In this document: positions 8,949 through 16,840 of the stretch, piece after piece | How the letters are laid out: every line of letters begins with the position of its first letter | Numbering within the stretch: the first letter of the stretch is position 1 | Assembly (NCBI GenBank): GCA_022561215.1 | Contig: JADFRQ010000022.1 | Span: 1 to 39,570 of the forward strand | DNA: 39,570 nt | Reading direction: 5' to 3' | DNA from: Chloroflexota bacterium | Lineage (GTDB): Bacteria; Chloroflexota; Anaerolineae; Anaerolineales; E44-bin32 | Notes under the pieces: model-generated | The model's database searches: none | Told to the model about the DNA's origin: nothing | What the model saw: the letters and a program-made list of their open reading frames with translations, nothing else | Made by a program: the position numbers and the translations under genes

Positions 8949-8953
8949 CACTT

Positions 8954-8997
8954 AATCAATATCATTTAATAATTTGATATTTGATATCAATATATCG
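8954..8997. repeat. AT-rich repeats before the initiator gene
   Basis: An almost pure A/T stretch carries TTGATAT twice in tandem (8974-8987), the perfect palindrome TTGATATCAA (8981-8990) and related ATCAATATC copies. It lies about 80 bp before the initiator start. It could be an operator for autoregulation or an easily melted origin element. Confidence 0.5.
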
Positions 8998-9077
8998 AGT
9001 TCTTGCTCAGCACGCACCATAAGGTCGCCACAAAATTAGTGCGTTCATTCGAATGTCCCTTCGCTGGGAGGGGAAGT

Positions 9078-11084
9078 TTGCCCAACAACGATCCTATGCT
9101 TTCGGAAAATGCCCTGCGGCCCACACAGGAGCTAGAGCTTGCTCCAGAGGCCCAACGCGCCTACGACACCATCGTTCGTCCCAGCGCGATTCTGCCCGTC
9201 GCGCGCTATTTTATCGAACACTGGCTCCCGCTTCTAGGCAGCAGTCGCGCGTGGTTGACGATCGCCTTTCGCCAGGTGGCATTTGTTTCGAGCTCAGGAG
9301 TGCAGGAGGTTCCTGTGAAGACGACGCTGCGCAAGCTGGGACGGTGGGCGGGGCTCTCGCATGTGCGCGTACACCAGGTGCTCAAAAATCCGCAACACCT
9401 AAGCTGGTTTGTGCGCAATCCGGGTGGCGCTTTAACGCAGATGCGTTCACCGCGATCCAGCGCTCCCAGGTACCTGGTGCGTGCGGATATCCCACTTACA
9501 CCCTCCGATCAAGCGCGCCTTGCACTGTGGTTGGAACAGCGTGCGCCTTCCGACGATAACGCGTGGGTATTGGCGCTCGAAGAGGCGACCGAAGCGCAGA
9601 AAATGACCCTGGCGCAGGACATTCCGCTGCCCAAAGTCTCACTCACCATCCAGCAAGTTGTGTACGCACAGCGCGCAGACGATACCCCCTTGCCCCCCAG
9701 CCTCGATGAAGCCTGCACCGAATTGCATTCACGCTGGGTACAGCCAGATCGGGTCACGCTGGTTACCCATTACTTCCTCATACGCTGGCTGCCCCAGCTT
9801 TCTCCAGGATTGGGCTGGCTGATCGTAAGTTTGCGCAGCCGGGTTTATCTTCAGGAGGATCTCAAAGTTGGCCAAGTATGGATCCGCGGTGGTTGGGCGA
9901 AGCTGGCGGCATCTCTAGGCATATCGCGCAAGAGCCTTTCACGCTGGATCGCCTCACAAAAAGCGGATCTTTTCTTTCAGCGCCGAGAGGATGTGCGTGA
10001 TCCTGGCGATCGGCGCCACGTGCTGCTCTACGTGCGTCTCTCGGAGCCGATCCATCCCGACGATCAGGCCGAATATCTTTCACTCTTGGAGGGACAGGAT
10101 TTAACAACCCCGCTGACGGTTGAGGGACAAAATTTAACGGCCGCACCCCTGCCTCGGGGACAAATTTTAACTAGTGGTGGAGAACCATCCACAGATCAGG
10201 GAAAGAATTTAACTTCCCCTGGACAAGAGTTACCACCCTCTCCTCAAAAATTAACAAGCCGCGGGACAGTGTTGAACAAGCACGAGACAAAACTGAACGT
10301 ATTAAGTACTTTAAGTTCTTCTTTTCAAGAATCACTTCAAGTTAAAACACCGGACGTCGTTATCTCTGATACAAGCCCGTCGCCTACAATCACGCTGGAT
10401 GAAGAATGGCAATTGGCACCTTTGCTGCAAAAAGCGGGCATGACGAAACGACTGCGCGAGGACATCCTTCAAGCCTCGTCACAGGCACAGCTATTTTTTA
10501 TCGGTTGGTTGTACTACGCGCTCACCATATCGAGCATTCGCTATCCTGTACTCTTTGCAGGGAAGCGCTACCTCGAAGGTCCGCCGGTGGACGCGTTTTT
10601 GCAGCTCGCACAAGCCCCATTGGTGCACTGCATTGGCTGGCTGACGGGGCGCACGCTGGAAATCCCCGAGCACCTTGAAAAGCCGATCGTCAACCTACGC
10701 AAAGGACATGCTTACGAGAGGCTCCGCGAAGGTGGCGCGTTTTCGGAGCGTGTCTTGGGAGGGGATGAGCCTCTCGATCACCAGCAGGAAGCGCAAACTG
10801 AATCGCAAGCAACGGATGACGATCGTCTTTCAGTCGCCAAAGCCTGGCGCTTGACGCGCGGGCAACTGCAAAGTGAGTTGGAAAAGACGACCTACGACAC
10901 CTGGGTGCGCGATATTGAACTTCTTGGATTTAGCGAACAGGTGCTGCTGCTAGGCACTGCCAATGTGTATGCGAGGGATTGGCTTTATGACCGTTTAAAA
11001 AGCAGCACCGAAAAGATTCTGGGGGGCATTATGGGAAAACAAATCCGAGTACGTTTCGTGGTAACAGACGATATTGAGAAGTAA
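9078..11084 (+). CDS. replication-initiator-like protein with DnaA domain I-like C-terminus
   Basis: I place the start at TTG 9078 because GGGAGGGG lies just before it; this gives 668 residues. An ATG 18 bp downstream has no such site. Two tandem homologous blocks are visible, about residues 40-130 (YFIEHWLPLLGSSRAWL through KLGRWAGLSHVRVHQ) and 215-320 (YFLIRWLPQLSPGLGWL through KLAASLGISRKSLSRW). Each ends in an HTH-like segment, recalling the paired winged helices of plasmid initiators. Residues about 338-400 form a linker of GQ-x-LT repeats. The last 80 residues (LTRGQLQSELEKTTYDTWV through ANVYARDWLYDRL to IRVRFVV) match the pattern of DnaA domain I, which recruits DnaB or other partners. 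There is no AAA+ domain. Replication initiation is inferred from this build and from the parAB context. Confidence 0.65.
   Translation: MPNNDPMLSENALRPTQELELAPEAQRAYDTIVRPSAILPVARYFIEHWLPLLGSSRAWLTIAFRQVAFVSSSGVQEVPVKTTLRKLGRWAGLSHVRVHQVLKNPQHLSWFVRNPGGALTQMRSPRSSAPRYLVRADIPLTPSDQARLALWLEQRAPSDDNAWVLALEEATEAQKMTLAQDIPLPKVSLTIQQVVYAQRADDTPLPPSLDEACTELHSRWVQPDRVTLVTHYFLIRWLPQLSPGLGWLIVSLRSRVYLQEDLKVGQVWIRGGWAKLAASLGISRKSLSRWIASQKADLFFQRREDVRDPGDRRHVLLYVRLSEPIHPDDQAEYLSLLEGQDLTTPLTVEGQNLTAAPLPRGQILTSGGEPSTDQGKNLTSPGQELPPSPQKLTSRGTVLNKHETKLNVLSTLSSSFQESLQVKTPDVVISDTSPSPTITLDEEWQLAPLLQKAGMTKRLREDILQASSQAQLFFIGWLYYALTISSIRYPVLFAGKRYLEGPPVDAFLQLAQAPLVHCIGWLTGRTLEIPEHLEKPIVNLRKGHAYERLREGGAFSERVLGGDEPLDHQQEAQTESQATDDDRLSVAKAWRLTRGQLQSELEKTTYDTWVRDIELLGFSEQVLLLGTANVYARDWLYDRLKSSTEKILGGIMGKQIRVRFVVTDDIEK
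10091..10277 (+). repeat. phased iteron-like repeats inside the initiator gene
   Basis: Six copies of a 15-bp unit near GGGACAAAATTTAAC start at 10091, 10124, 10157, 10199, 10220 and 10241, the last two diverged; a weaker GGGACAGTGTTGAAC follows at 10263. Start-to-start distances are 33, 33, 42, 21 and 21 bp, close to whole helical turns. They encode the GQ-x-LT repeats of the protein. Iterons within an initiator gene are known from lambda O. Confidence 0.55.
10278..10352 (+). other. AT-rich stretch next to the iteron-like repeats
   Basis: Directly after the repeats, still inside the coding frame, the sequence is distinctly A/T-rich compared with its flanks (AACGTATTAAGTACTTTAAG and following). 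It is in the position of a DNA unwinding element. The corresponding protein segment is low-complexity and Ser/Thr-rich, so it imposes little on codon choice. Confidence 0.45.
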
Positions 11085-11089
11085 AAAAA

Positions 11090-11176
11090 ACAAGAAGGGA
11101 CTGCCGGCCCCGATACCCCGTTTGCCATCCTTCGCTACAACAATCTCGAGCTACGAGTGTAGGCTGCCTTTCTTGC
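11090..11176. repeat. dispersed intergenic repeat, copy A
   Basis: This stretch between two converging genes shares an ordered set of blocks with 29715-29810: CTGCCG, CCCC, ACCCCG, TTGCCAT, CGAGCTACG, GTGTA. Its ends (CAAGAAGG and CCTTTCTTG) are imperfect inverted repeats. It looks like a non-coding foldback or MITE-like family member. Confidence 0.5.
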
Positions 11177-11185
11177 AGATAGAGA

Positions 11186-12418
11186 CTAACCCGTAATAAA
11201 CTCCCAGGGCAGAGCCAGCCGCTTAGCGCCTAAATCACGCACCGTTTCCCCTCTGTAAAACAGGATCCCCCCCAGTGTGTGAGGATATTGATCCAAGAAA
11301 AAGCCCAGATTACGGATGGCATGCGGAGTAGGTTCCTTTGCGAAGCTGACCTGCAGGGCGAGTATCTTTCCATCCTGCTCAAGAATGAAGTCAACTGCCT
11401 GATTGTTGCGCGTCTGCCAATGGGTTACACGAGCGCGAGGCTGGAGGAGATCGGCGAGTACACGCAGGTGATGCAGAACCAGATTTCTGAAAAAGAAGGC
11501 CAATTCGCGAGCACCCTCGAGCGCGGGACGGTCAGAATAACCTGCCAGGAATACGGGGAGCGCAGGATCATGCCAGAAAATTTTGGGTGAGCGAACAAGA
11601 TTCTCGCCTTCGCGGGGAGCGCTGGAAGGCAGGAACTCCAGCAGCTTGGAACGCGCCAGCAAGTTTATATAACGATGGGCGGTAGGCTGGGGGAGATGCA
11701 CATCGCGCGCCAGAGCCGATTGATTGAGCGCCCTTCCGGTACGCAAAGAGAGGGCCGCCATGAGGCGACGAAAGCCGGGAAGGTTGGCGATATGAGCAAG
11801 ATGCCCCAAATCCCGTTCCAGATACTCGGAGATGTATAACTGCCACCAATTACGGTAGGCGGAGGGACGCTGCTCAAAAACCAGCGCAGGTAGCAGCCCA
11901 TGCAGCAGATGCTCAAGAGGATCACGTACGAGTGCCGCTCGTTCGCCCACTTGTGGCCAGGCACCCTGCAGGAGATCGGTGAGCAGCGAGGGAGCGGCGG
12001 AATGGTTGATCTCGCCCAGCGCCAGAGGCCGCAGGGAGAAATGGGTTACTTTCTCGCGTAAATCAGGAGTGCTCATGAAGCTATCTAGATTCATGGAGCC
12101 TGCGAGCAGAAAGGTGGCCGGGCCTTCCACTGCGAACTTGACCAGCTCAGGTACTTTCTGTACCTCGTCGATCACGACATGATCGACTCCTGACCATAAT
12201 GCTTGCGGACTCTCTTTCGCCAGGCGCAGGGTGTCGAAGTCGTCCAGCGTGATATAACGCCAATCACGGAACGGGGCGGTCATCACCAGCAAGGTGCTCT
12301 TGCCAACTTGCTTGGGGCCGGTGAGCAGAACGACAGAGCGACGCGTGACGGCCTCTCGCAGCGCAGCCGTTATCCAGCGCGGGAGATATTCTTTCGCTAG
12401 CGGCACTTCATCGGGCAT
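11186..12418 (-). CDS. ATPase of the AAA_14/DUF4143 family
   Basis: A 410-residue protein with the standard two-part layout. The N-terminal ATPase has Walker A LTGPKQVGKST (33-43), Walker B HVVIDEVQKVPEL (about 82-94) and sensor-type FLLAGSMNLD. The C-terminal DUF4143 part has a winged-helix segment (TGRALNQSALARDVHLPQPTAHRYINLL) and a PD-(D/E)XK-like fold with NNQAVDFILEQDGKILALQVSF. Members are common, often mobile, and their role is poorly known. The gene has no operon partner; it converges with the initiator gene across a repeat element. Confidence 0.85.
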   Translation of the reverse strand: MPDEVPLAKEYLPRWITAALREAVTRRSVVLLTGPKQVGKSTLLVMTAPFRDWRYITLDDFDTLRLAKESPQALWSGVDHVVIDEVQKVPELVKFAVEGPATFLLAGSMNLDSFMSTPDLREKVTHFSLRPLALGEINHSAAPSLLTDLLQGAWPQVGERAALVRDPLEHLLHGLLPALVFEQRPSAYRNWWQLYISEYLERDLGHLAHIANLPGFRRLMAALSLRTGRALNQSALARDVHLPQPTAHRYINLLARSKLLEFLPSSAPREGENLVRSPKIFWHDPALPVFLAGYSDRPALEGARELAFFFRNLVLHHLRVLADLLQPRARVTHWQTRNNQAVDFILEQDGKILALQVSFAKEPTPHAIRNLGFFLDQYPHTLGGILFYRGETVRDLGAKRLALPWEFITG

Positions 12419-12679
12419 ATGTTCTACTCAACGCGGATATGAACGCGAATAAGTATTATTCAGGACAAGAATAAATTCTATTCACGAAAAAGAGTCTAGT
12501 CTTGAAGGAGGCAGTCGTCAAGCACACGTTTTTATCCTCCGGGAGGGTGGCAACCAACCGCTGCATCGATCTCCCCGCAAGGCACAGCAACAGGCACCTG
12601 TTATCGACAGGCCAGGCCATTCGAGGCATTGGCCAGTGACACAGTTCCGCTTGGCGCTAGAAACCAGACAGTCGCTGTG
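12419..12679. other. intergenic region upstream of the arginine operon
   Basis: The first 60 bp are AT-rich and should hold the promoter of the minus-strand ATPase gene. The remainder contains small hairpins and an AGGGTGG motif at about 12544, but no gene. Confidence 0.4.
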
Positions 12680-12708
12680 TTGACAACCTCAGTAGCATCG
12701 TTTATGCT
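12680..12708 (+). promoter_or_regulatory. promoter of the argC operon
   Basis: TTGACA (12680-12685) is a perfect -35 box, and TATGCT (12703-12708) follows after exactly 17 bp. Transcription should begin near 12714-12717, within a few bases of the leader peptide ATG at 12718, so that message would be nearly leaderless. Confidence 0.75.
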
Positions 12709-12717
12709 TGCGCAACG

Positions 12718-12795
12718 ATGAAACTAACAGTTGCTTCTCAGCCACGAGCTCGTCGACCATATCGGACCACTGGTCTGGATTTTGGGGTTGCCTGA
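12718..12795 (+). CDS. arginine-rich leader peptide of the arg operon
   Basis: A 25-codon frame opens at the predicted transcription start and ends at TGA 12793-12795. Its middle reads PRARRPYR, with four Arg codons (CGA 12745, CGT 12751, CGA 12754, CGG 12763) in seven positions. It has no ribosome binding site, consistent with leaderless translation. It is too short for an ordinary protein, and its position before a terminator and argC matches a regulatory leader peptide: ribosomes should stall at the Arg codons when charged tRNA-Arg is scarce. A near-identical design controls trp and his operons through Trp and His codons. No experimental support is available here. Confidence 0.7.
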   Translation: MKLTVASQPRARRPYRTTGLDFGVA

Positions 12796-12832
12796 GTAAC
12801 AACTAGCATTCACACGCATTCCCCGCCAGACC
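12772..12832 (+). promoter_or_regulatory. antiterminator pairing in the argC leader
   Basis: GGTCTGG at 12772-12778, at the end of the leader peptide frame, is identical to the 3' arm of the downstream terminator (12841-12847). It can therefore pair with the 5' arm CCAGACC (12826-12832) and prevent the terminator. A ribosome stalled at the first three Arg codons would leave 12772-12778 free to pair. Confidence 0.65.
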
Positions 12833-12859
12833 GGCAACGAGGTCTGGTTTTTTCTTTTT
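12826..12859 (+). terminator. attenuator terminator before argC
   Basis: CCAGACC (12826-12832), an 8-base loop, GGTCTGG (12841-12847) and a T-rich run to 12859. It lies between the leader peptide and argC, only 11 bp before the argC ATG and directly before its AAGGAG ribosome binding site. A terminator in that place makes sense only as a regulated one. Confidence 0.8.
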
Positions 12860-12870
12860 AAGGAGTCGTT

Positions 12871-13875
12871 ATGATTGAGGTCGGAGTAATGGGTGCGACC
12901 GGTTACACCGGAGCGGAGTTGATCCAGTTGATCGGCCGTCACACACAAGCCCATCTCAGATTCGCAACCTCTCGATCGCATGCGGGTCAAAATTTGGCGC
13001 ATGTCTTCCCAGGAGCTCCGGACTTCCATCTGATCGATCCGCAGCGCGCTCCCCTAAGCGATGTGGATCTGGTGTTCCTCTGTCTCCCTCATGGAAAATC
13101 GGCCCAGGTGGCCGCCGAGGCCTTACAGGCTGGCACGCGCGTAATCGATCTGAGCGCCGACTTTCGCCTGGCAGACGCCGATGTTTACGAGCAATGGTAT
13201 GGGCAGCGCCATGCGGCCCCCGAGCTCCTTGACCAGGCGGTTTATGGGCTGACCGAAACCGAACGGGAACATCTGATCGGCGCGCACCTGGTGGCCAACC
13301 CGGGTTGTTATCCGACCACGGTTCTGCTGGCATTGTATCCGTTGCTGCTCGAATCGGCGGTCGACGGGCAGGTGATTGTGGACGCCAAATCCGGCGTCTC
13401 AGGAGCGGGCCGGACGCCCAAACTCGCAACCCAATTCGTGGAGATGGCAGAAGATTTACGGCCGTACAGTATCGGTCGGGCGCACCGACACTTGCCGGAG
13501 ATGGAGGCGATGCTTGCCCGTTGGAGCGACTCGCATCCCCGACTGATCTTCAGCCCTCACCTGGTGCCCATCACGCGTGGTTTGCTGTCCACGCTGTACA
13601 TCCCTCTTCGTTCGGGATGGACTGAGTCGCAGCTGCACGATCTCTATCTGGAGACGTATGCGGGGGAGGCCTTCATCACGATCCTTCCCGTCGGCCAGGT
13701 AGCGACCATACGTCAGGTCAACTACAGCAATCGATGTGCAATAGGTCTTACGGAGGTCGAGGGAACGTTGGTCGTCACTGCCGCTATTGATAATCTACGA
13801 AAAGGTGCAGCCGGACAGGCTCTGCAGAATATGAACGTGGTCTTCGAATTGGAGGAGACCTCCGGCCTGCTCTAG
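12871..13875 (+). CDS. argC: N-acetyl-gamma-glutamyl-phosphate reductase
   Basis: A 334-residue protein that reduces N-acetylglutamyl phosphate to the semialdehyde with NADPH, the third step of arginine synthesis. The N-terminal Rossmann motif is GATGYTGAELIQLI (residues 8-21), and the catalytic Cys lies in NPGCYPT (about 146-152) followed by AKSGVSGAGR, both diagnostic for ArgC. Length and start are normal; AAGGAG precedes the ATG. It heads the operon behind the attenuator, with argB 20 bp downstream. Confidence 0.97.
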   Translation: MIEVGVMGATGYTGAELIQLIGRHTQAHLRFATSRSHAGQNLAHVFPGAPDFHLIDPQRAPLSDVDLVFLCLPHGKSAQVAAEALQAGTRVIDLSADFRLADADVYEQWYGQRHAAPELLDQAVYGLTETEREHLIGAHLVANPGCYPTTVLLALYPLLLESAVDGQVIVDAKSGVSGAGRTPKLATQFVEMAEDLRPYSIGRAHRHLPEMEAMLARWSDSHPRLIFSPHLVPITRGLLSTLYIPLRSGWTESQLHDLYLETYAGEAFITILPVGQVATIRQVNYSNRCAIGLTEVEGTLVVTAAIDNLRKGAAGQALQNMNVVFELEETSGLL

Positions 13876-13895
13876 GGCCGAGGGAAGATTTAAAG

Positions 13896-14645
13896 ATGCG
13901 CGTGATCAAGGTCGGCGGAAAACAATTGGACGAGCCAGAATTTCAAGAGCAGTTGGCCGGCGTGGTTGCCGATCTATCCGCTCCGACGATCCTGGTCCAT
14001 GGGGGCGGGCAGGCCGTGGACAAGATACAAATTCTGCTGGGGTCGGAGCCTGAAAGAGTGCAGGGGCTACGGCGCACCGGCCCGCGAGCCTTGCGCGCGG
14101 CGCTGATGGTGCTCTGCGGCCAACTGAGGGCACAACTTGTGGCGGCCTTGATGCGATCCGGGATCAGGGCGATCGGTTTGAGTGGTTTCGACGCCGGTTT
14201 GATACGCGTGCGCAAGCTGCAGCACCCAACGACAGACCTCGGATTCGTTGGCGAGGTCGTCAGCGTTGATACGGAATTATTGTACACACTGCTAGCTGCG
14301 GATCTTCTTCCCGTCGTCTCGCCGCTCTCGCTCGGACTGGATGGTCAAATCTACAACGTCAACGCCGACAGCGTAGCCGGTTCCATCGCGGGGGCGATGC
14401 ATGCCGAAGAACTTTTTTTCATCTCGGATGTTTCCGGCATCCATCGTTCAGGACAGCTGGTAACGAAACTCGAAGTAAGTCAGACCGAGAACTTAATCGC
14501 CAAGAATGAGATCCGCGCGGGGATGGTACCCAAAGTGCGCGCCGGCTCGGAGGCGTTGCGCGGTGGAGTTCCTCAGGTGAGAATCGTCGACCTGTCCGGC
14601 CTCGCTTCAAACGGAGGCACGCTGCTTACCGCGCGTGGGCCGTAA
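13896..14645 (+). CDS. argB: acetylglutamate kinase
   Basis: A 249-residue amino acid kinase that phosphorylates N-acetylglutamate with ATP. Motifs are VIKVGGKQLD at the N-terminus, LVHGGGQAVD (about 32-41), DLGFVGEV (about 113-120), NVNADSVAGSIAG (about 153-165) and GMVPKVRAGSEALRGGV in the ATP-binding end. The DLGFVGEV motif separates ArgB from the related LysZ kinases. It lacks the extra N-terminal helix of arginine-inhibited hexameric ArgB, so feedback inhibition may rest elsewhere, for example on the leader attenuator. A ribosome binding site lies in the 20-bp gap after argC. Confidence 0.93.
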   Translation: MRVIKVGGKQLDEPEFQEQLAGVVADLSAPTILVHGGGQAVDKIQILLGSEPERVQGLRRTGPRALRAALMVLCGQLRAQLVAALMRSGIRAIGLSGFDAGLIRVRKLQHPTTDLGFVGEVVSVDTELLYTLLAADLLPVVSPLSLGLDGQIYNVNADSVAGSIAGAMHAEELFFISDVSGIHRSGQLVTKLEVSQTENLIAKNEIRAGMVPKVRAGSEALRGGVPQVRIVDLSGLASNGGTLLTARGP

Positions 14646-14648
14646 CCC

Positions 14649-14867
14649 ATGGACACCCAACCGATCATCCAAGCCGAAGCCCGTTATTGGGCGCTTACGC
14701 ACCAGCACCAGGCTGTAATCATCTTAAGCAGAGAGGGGAGCTACCGCTTCGAGGGCGAGGGCAGGCGTTACATCGACTTGGCTACGGTCGTCCCCGACGA
14801 GATCGAAGTCGGGATCGAAATACCAACCGCGATTTGGAACGCGCTGGGGCGAGCCAATGAAGATTAA
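14649..14867 (+). pseudogene. argD stub, N-terminal fragment
   Basis: A 72-residue frame begins 3 bp after argB. Its first 45 residues (IIQAEARYW, then VIILSREGSYRFEGEGRRYIDLA) fit the N-terminus of acetylornithine aminotransferase, including the D/E-GRRYIDL strand. The 330 or more residues with the PLP-binding Lys are absent. The last 25 residues match nothing I recognise, and the frame ends inside the start of the next gene (11-bp overlap). The place between argB and the acetyltransferase is where argD would be expected, so an internal deletion is likely. The open frame is intact, so a short product could still be made. An active aminotransferase must come from elsewhere in the genome. Confidence 0.6.
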
Positions 14868-15333
14868 AGTTCGCAGAGCAAGTCCGCAGGACGTGTCCGC
14901 GATCGCTGCGCTGGTTGCGAGTTATGCCAAGAGCGGCGATCTGCTACCGCGCTCGAGGCAGGAGATCGCTTCAAGCTTGGTTAGCTGGGTGGTAGCCGTG
15001 CGCGGTGAAGCCGTGCAGGCCTGCGGCTCGTTGGTCCACTACACACCCATGTTAAGTGAAATCCGTTCACTGGCCGTGGCAGAGGATGCCAAACGTAATG
15101 GCCTGGGAATGGTGGTCGGACAGGCGCTCATCGAAGAAGCGCGCGGCCGCGGCGTGCATACACTTTTCGCCCTGACGCGCACCACGGGCTTCTTCCAGAA
15201 GCTTGGTTTCGAGATCAGCCTCGAACAGCGGTTTCCTGAAAAAGTGTGGCGCGACTGCAGGCTGTGCCCCATTCAGGATCGCTGCGACGAGGTAGCCGTT
15301 GTTATGAATCTGAACCAGCCTGTAATTCATTAA
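14857..15333 (+). CDS. argA: N-acetylglutamate synthase, GNAT type
   Basis: A 158-residue GNAT acetyltransferase. The pattern [49 protein letters not shown] (acetyl-CoA loop) and FFQKLGFE is that of the short stand-alone ArgA type, and the tail [19 protein letters not shown] with three Cys is typical of this group. It would make N-acetylglutamate from glutamate and acetyl-CoA, the first step. The start overlaps the argD stub, and argG follows after 14 bp. Its place in the arginine operon supports the substrate. Confidence 0.85.
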   Translation: MKIKVRRASPQDVSAIAALVASYAKSGDLLPRSRQEIASSLVSWVVAVRGEAVQACGSLVHYTPMLSEIRSLAVAEDAKRNGLGMVVGQALIEEARGRGVHTLFALTRTTGFFQKLGFEISLEQRFPEKVWRDCRLCPIQDRCDEVAVVMNLNQPVIH

Positions 15334-15347
15334 ACGAGGAGGTTGTT

Positions 15348-16592
15348 GTGGCGGGATCGAAAATCCAAAAAGTCGTACTGGCATACTCGGGAGGGCTTGA
15401 TACTTCTGTCATCGTTCCCTGGTTGCGCGAGAACTACGGTTGCGAGGTGATCTGCTTCACCGCGGATATCGGGCAAGGTGATGAATTAACCGGGCTGGAG
15501 GAGAAGGCTGTGTCAAGCGGCGCCAGCAAGCTGATTCAGGTTGATCTGCGGGAGGAGTTTGTGCGTGATTTTCTCTTTCCGATGCTGCAATCAGGCGCCG
15601 TTTACGAGCGTAAGTATTTGCTCGGTACCGCCATCGCGCGGCCGCTGATTGCCAAGTGGCAGGCGGCAATAGCGCAGCAGGAGGGCGCCGACGCAGTCGC
15701 TCACGGCTGCACAGGGAAGGGCAATGATCAGGTTCGATTCGAGTTGACCTATAAGGCGCTGGCCCCGACCCTCAAGGTGATCGCACCCTGGAGGGAGTGG
15801 AAACTCCGTTCCCGAGAGGATGCGCTGGAGTATGCCGCCGCGAATGGTATTTCCGTCTCAGCAACCACACGTTCCATTTACAGTCGCGACCGAAACCTGT
15901 GGCACATATCGCATGAGGGAGGCCCGCTCGAAGATCCGGCGCAAGCGCCGCAGGAAGAGCTTTTCCAATGGACCGCCTCGCCCGAAAGTGCGCCAGATCA
16001 GGCTGAGCTGGTCGAGATCGGTTTCGAACAGGGAGTGCCGGTTTCGGTGAATGGGGAGAGACTCGGGCCAGCTGCTCTGCTCGAGAGCGTCAATGTTTCC
16101 GGTGCCCGTCACGCGATCGGCCGCGTAGATATGGTCGAAAATCGGCTGGTAGGGTTGAAGTCGCGCGGAGTCTACGAAACCCCCGGTGGCACTATCCTTG
16201 CGGCCGCTCACCGTGATCTTGAGTCGATCTGCCTCGACCGAGATACATTGCACTTCAAGGAACAAATCGCGCTGCGTTATGCTGAGTTAATCTACTATGG
16301 GAAATGGTTTACTCCATTAAGGGAGGCGCTGGGGATCTTCATAGCAGAGACGCAGGCGACGATGACGGGTTGGGTGCGGGTGCGGCTTTACAAGGGCAGC
16401 GCGACGACCATAGCCCGCCACAGCCCATACAGCCTCTATCGAGAAGATTTGGCCACTTTTGGTGCCGACGATGTCTTCGATCAATCCGATGCGAAGGGCT
16501 TTATCGACCTCTTCGGACTGCAGATGAAGGTGAAGGCGCTGATGGGGGAGATCCCTTCCTCGTCACTCGAAACCCCAATCCAGAGGGATTGA
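15348..16592 (+). CDS. argG: argininosuccinate synthase
   Basis: A 414-residue enzyme that joins citrulline and aspartate with ATP. The P-loop of the N-type ATP pyrophosphatases is [12 protein letters not shown] (8-19), followed by [26 protein letters not shown] (about 118-132) and [14 protein letters not shown] near the C-terminus. I use the GTG at 15348 because GAGGAGG lies 7 bp before it; longer upstream readings overlap argA and have no support. The gene is expressed with argA (14-bp gap) and precedes argH. Confidence 0.95.
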   Translation: MAGSKIQKVVLAYSGGLDTSVIVPWLRENYGCEVICFTADIGQGDELTGLEEKAVSSGASKLIQVDLREEFVRDFLFPMLQSGAVYERKYLLGTAIARPLIAKWQAAIAQQEGADAVAHGCTGKGNDQVRFELTYKALAPTLKVIAPWREWKLRSREDALEYAAANGISVSATTRSIYSRDRNLWHISHEGGPLEDPAQAPQEELFQWTASPESAPDQAELVEIGFEQGVPVSVNGERLGPAALLESVNVSGARHAIGRVDMVENRLVGLKSRGVYETPGGTILAAAHRDLESICLDRDTLHFKEQIALRYAELIYYGKWFTPLREALGIFIAETQATMTGWVRVRLYKGSATTIARHSPYSLYREDLATFGADDVFDQSDAKGFIDLFGLQMKVKALMGEIPSSSLETPIQRD

Positions 16593-16840
16593 GGTGGCTG
16601 CGGACAAGCAGTTTCTCAATCTCGATTAAGCAGGCTGTGGGTCTCTGTTGGTTTCAGCCGGTACCGCTGCCGGTTGAAAAACTCCCGAAGCCATGCCGGT
16701 GCTCACGACGCTGGAGATCAGCGCGCGGTTTGATTTAGAATAGGGCAGGGTGCTCGCCACCATCGCGGACGGCAATTTGAAGTGCGGAAACGGTTCGATT
16801 TATTGCGGACGGGAGAGCCTAGCGGAGGGAAAGCAGCCTA
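16593..16840. other. gap between argG and argH
   Basis: About 250 bp with no supported gene. It contains an imperfect hairpin (CAGCCGG with CCGGTTG, about 16651-16673) without a T-run. The gap is unusually wide for this otherwise tight operon, so argH may have its own promoter or a small gene has been lost. Confidence 0.4.

Noticed and set aside
12540-12600. AGGGTGG followed by CAACCAACCGCTG, recalling a T-box antiterminator motif
   Set aside because: The motif has extra bases within the conserved core, no specifier stem or downstream terminator was found next to it, and the strong promoter lies after it.
12718-12795. The leader frame as a chance ORF
   Set aside because: Four Arg codons in seven positions, position at the predicted transcript start and the matched terminator/antiterminator arms together make chance unlikely, though it is not proven.
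16304-16738. Long frame overlapping the end of argG
   Set aside because: It is a shifted reading of argG coding sequence with Arg-rich composition and no start site.
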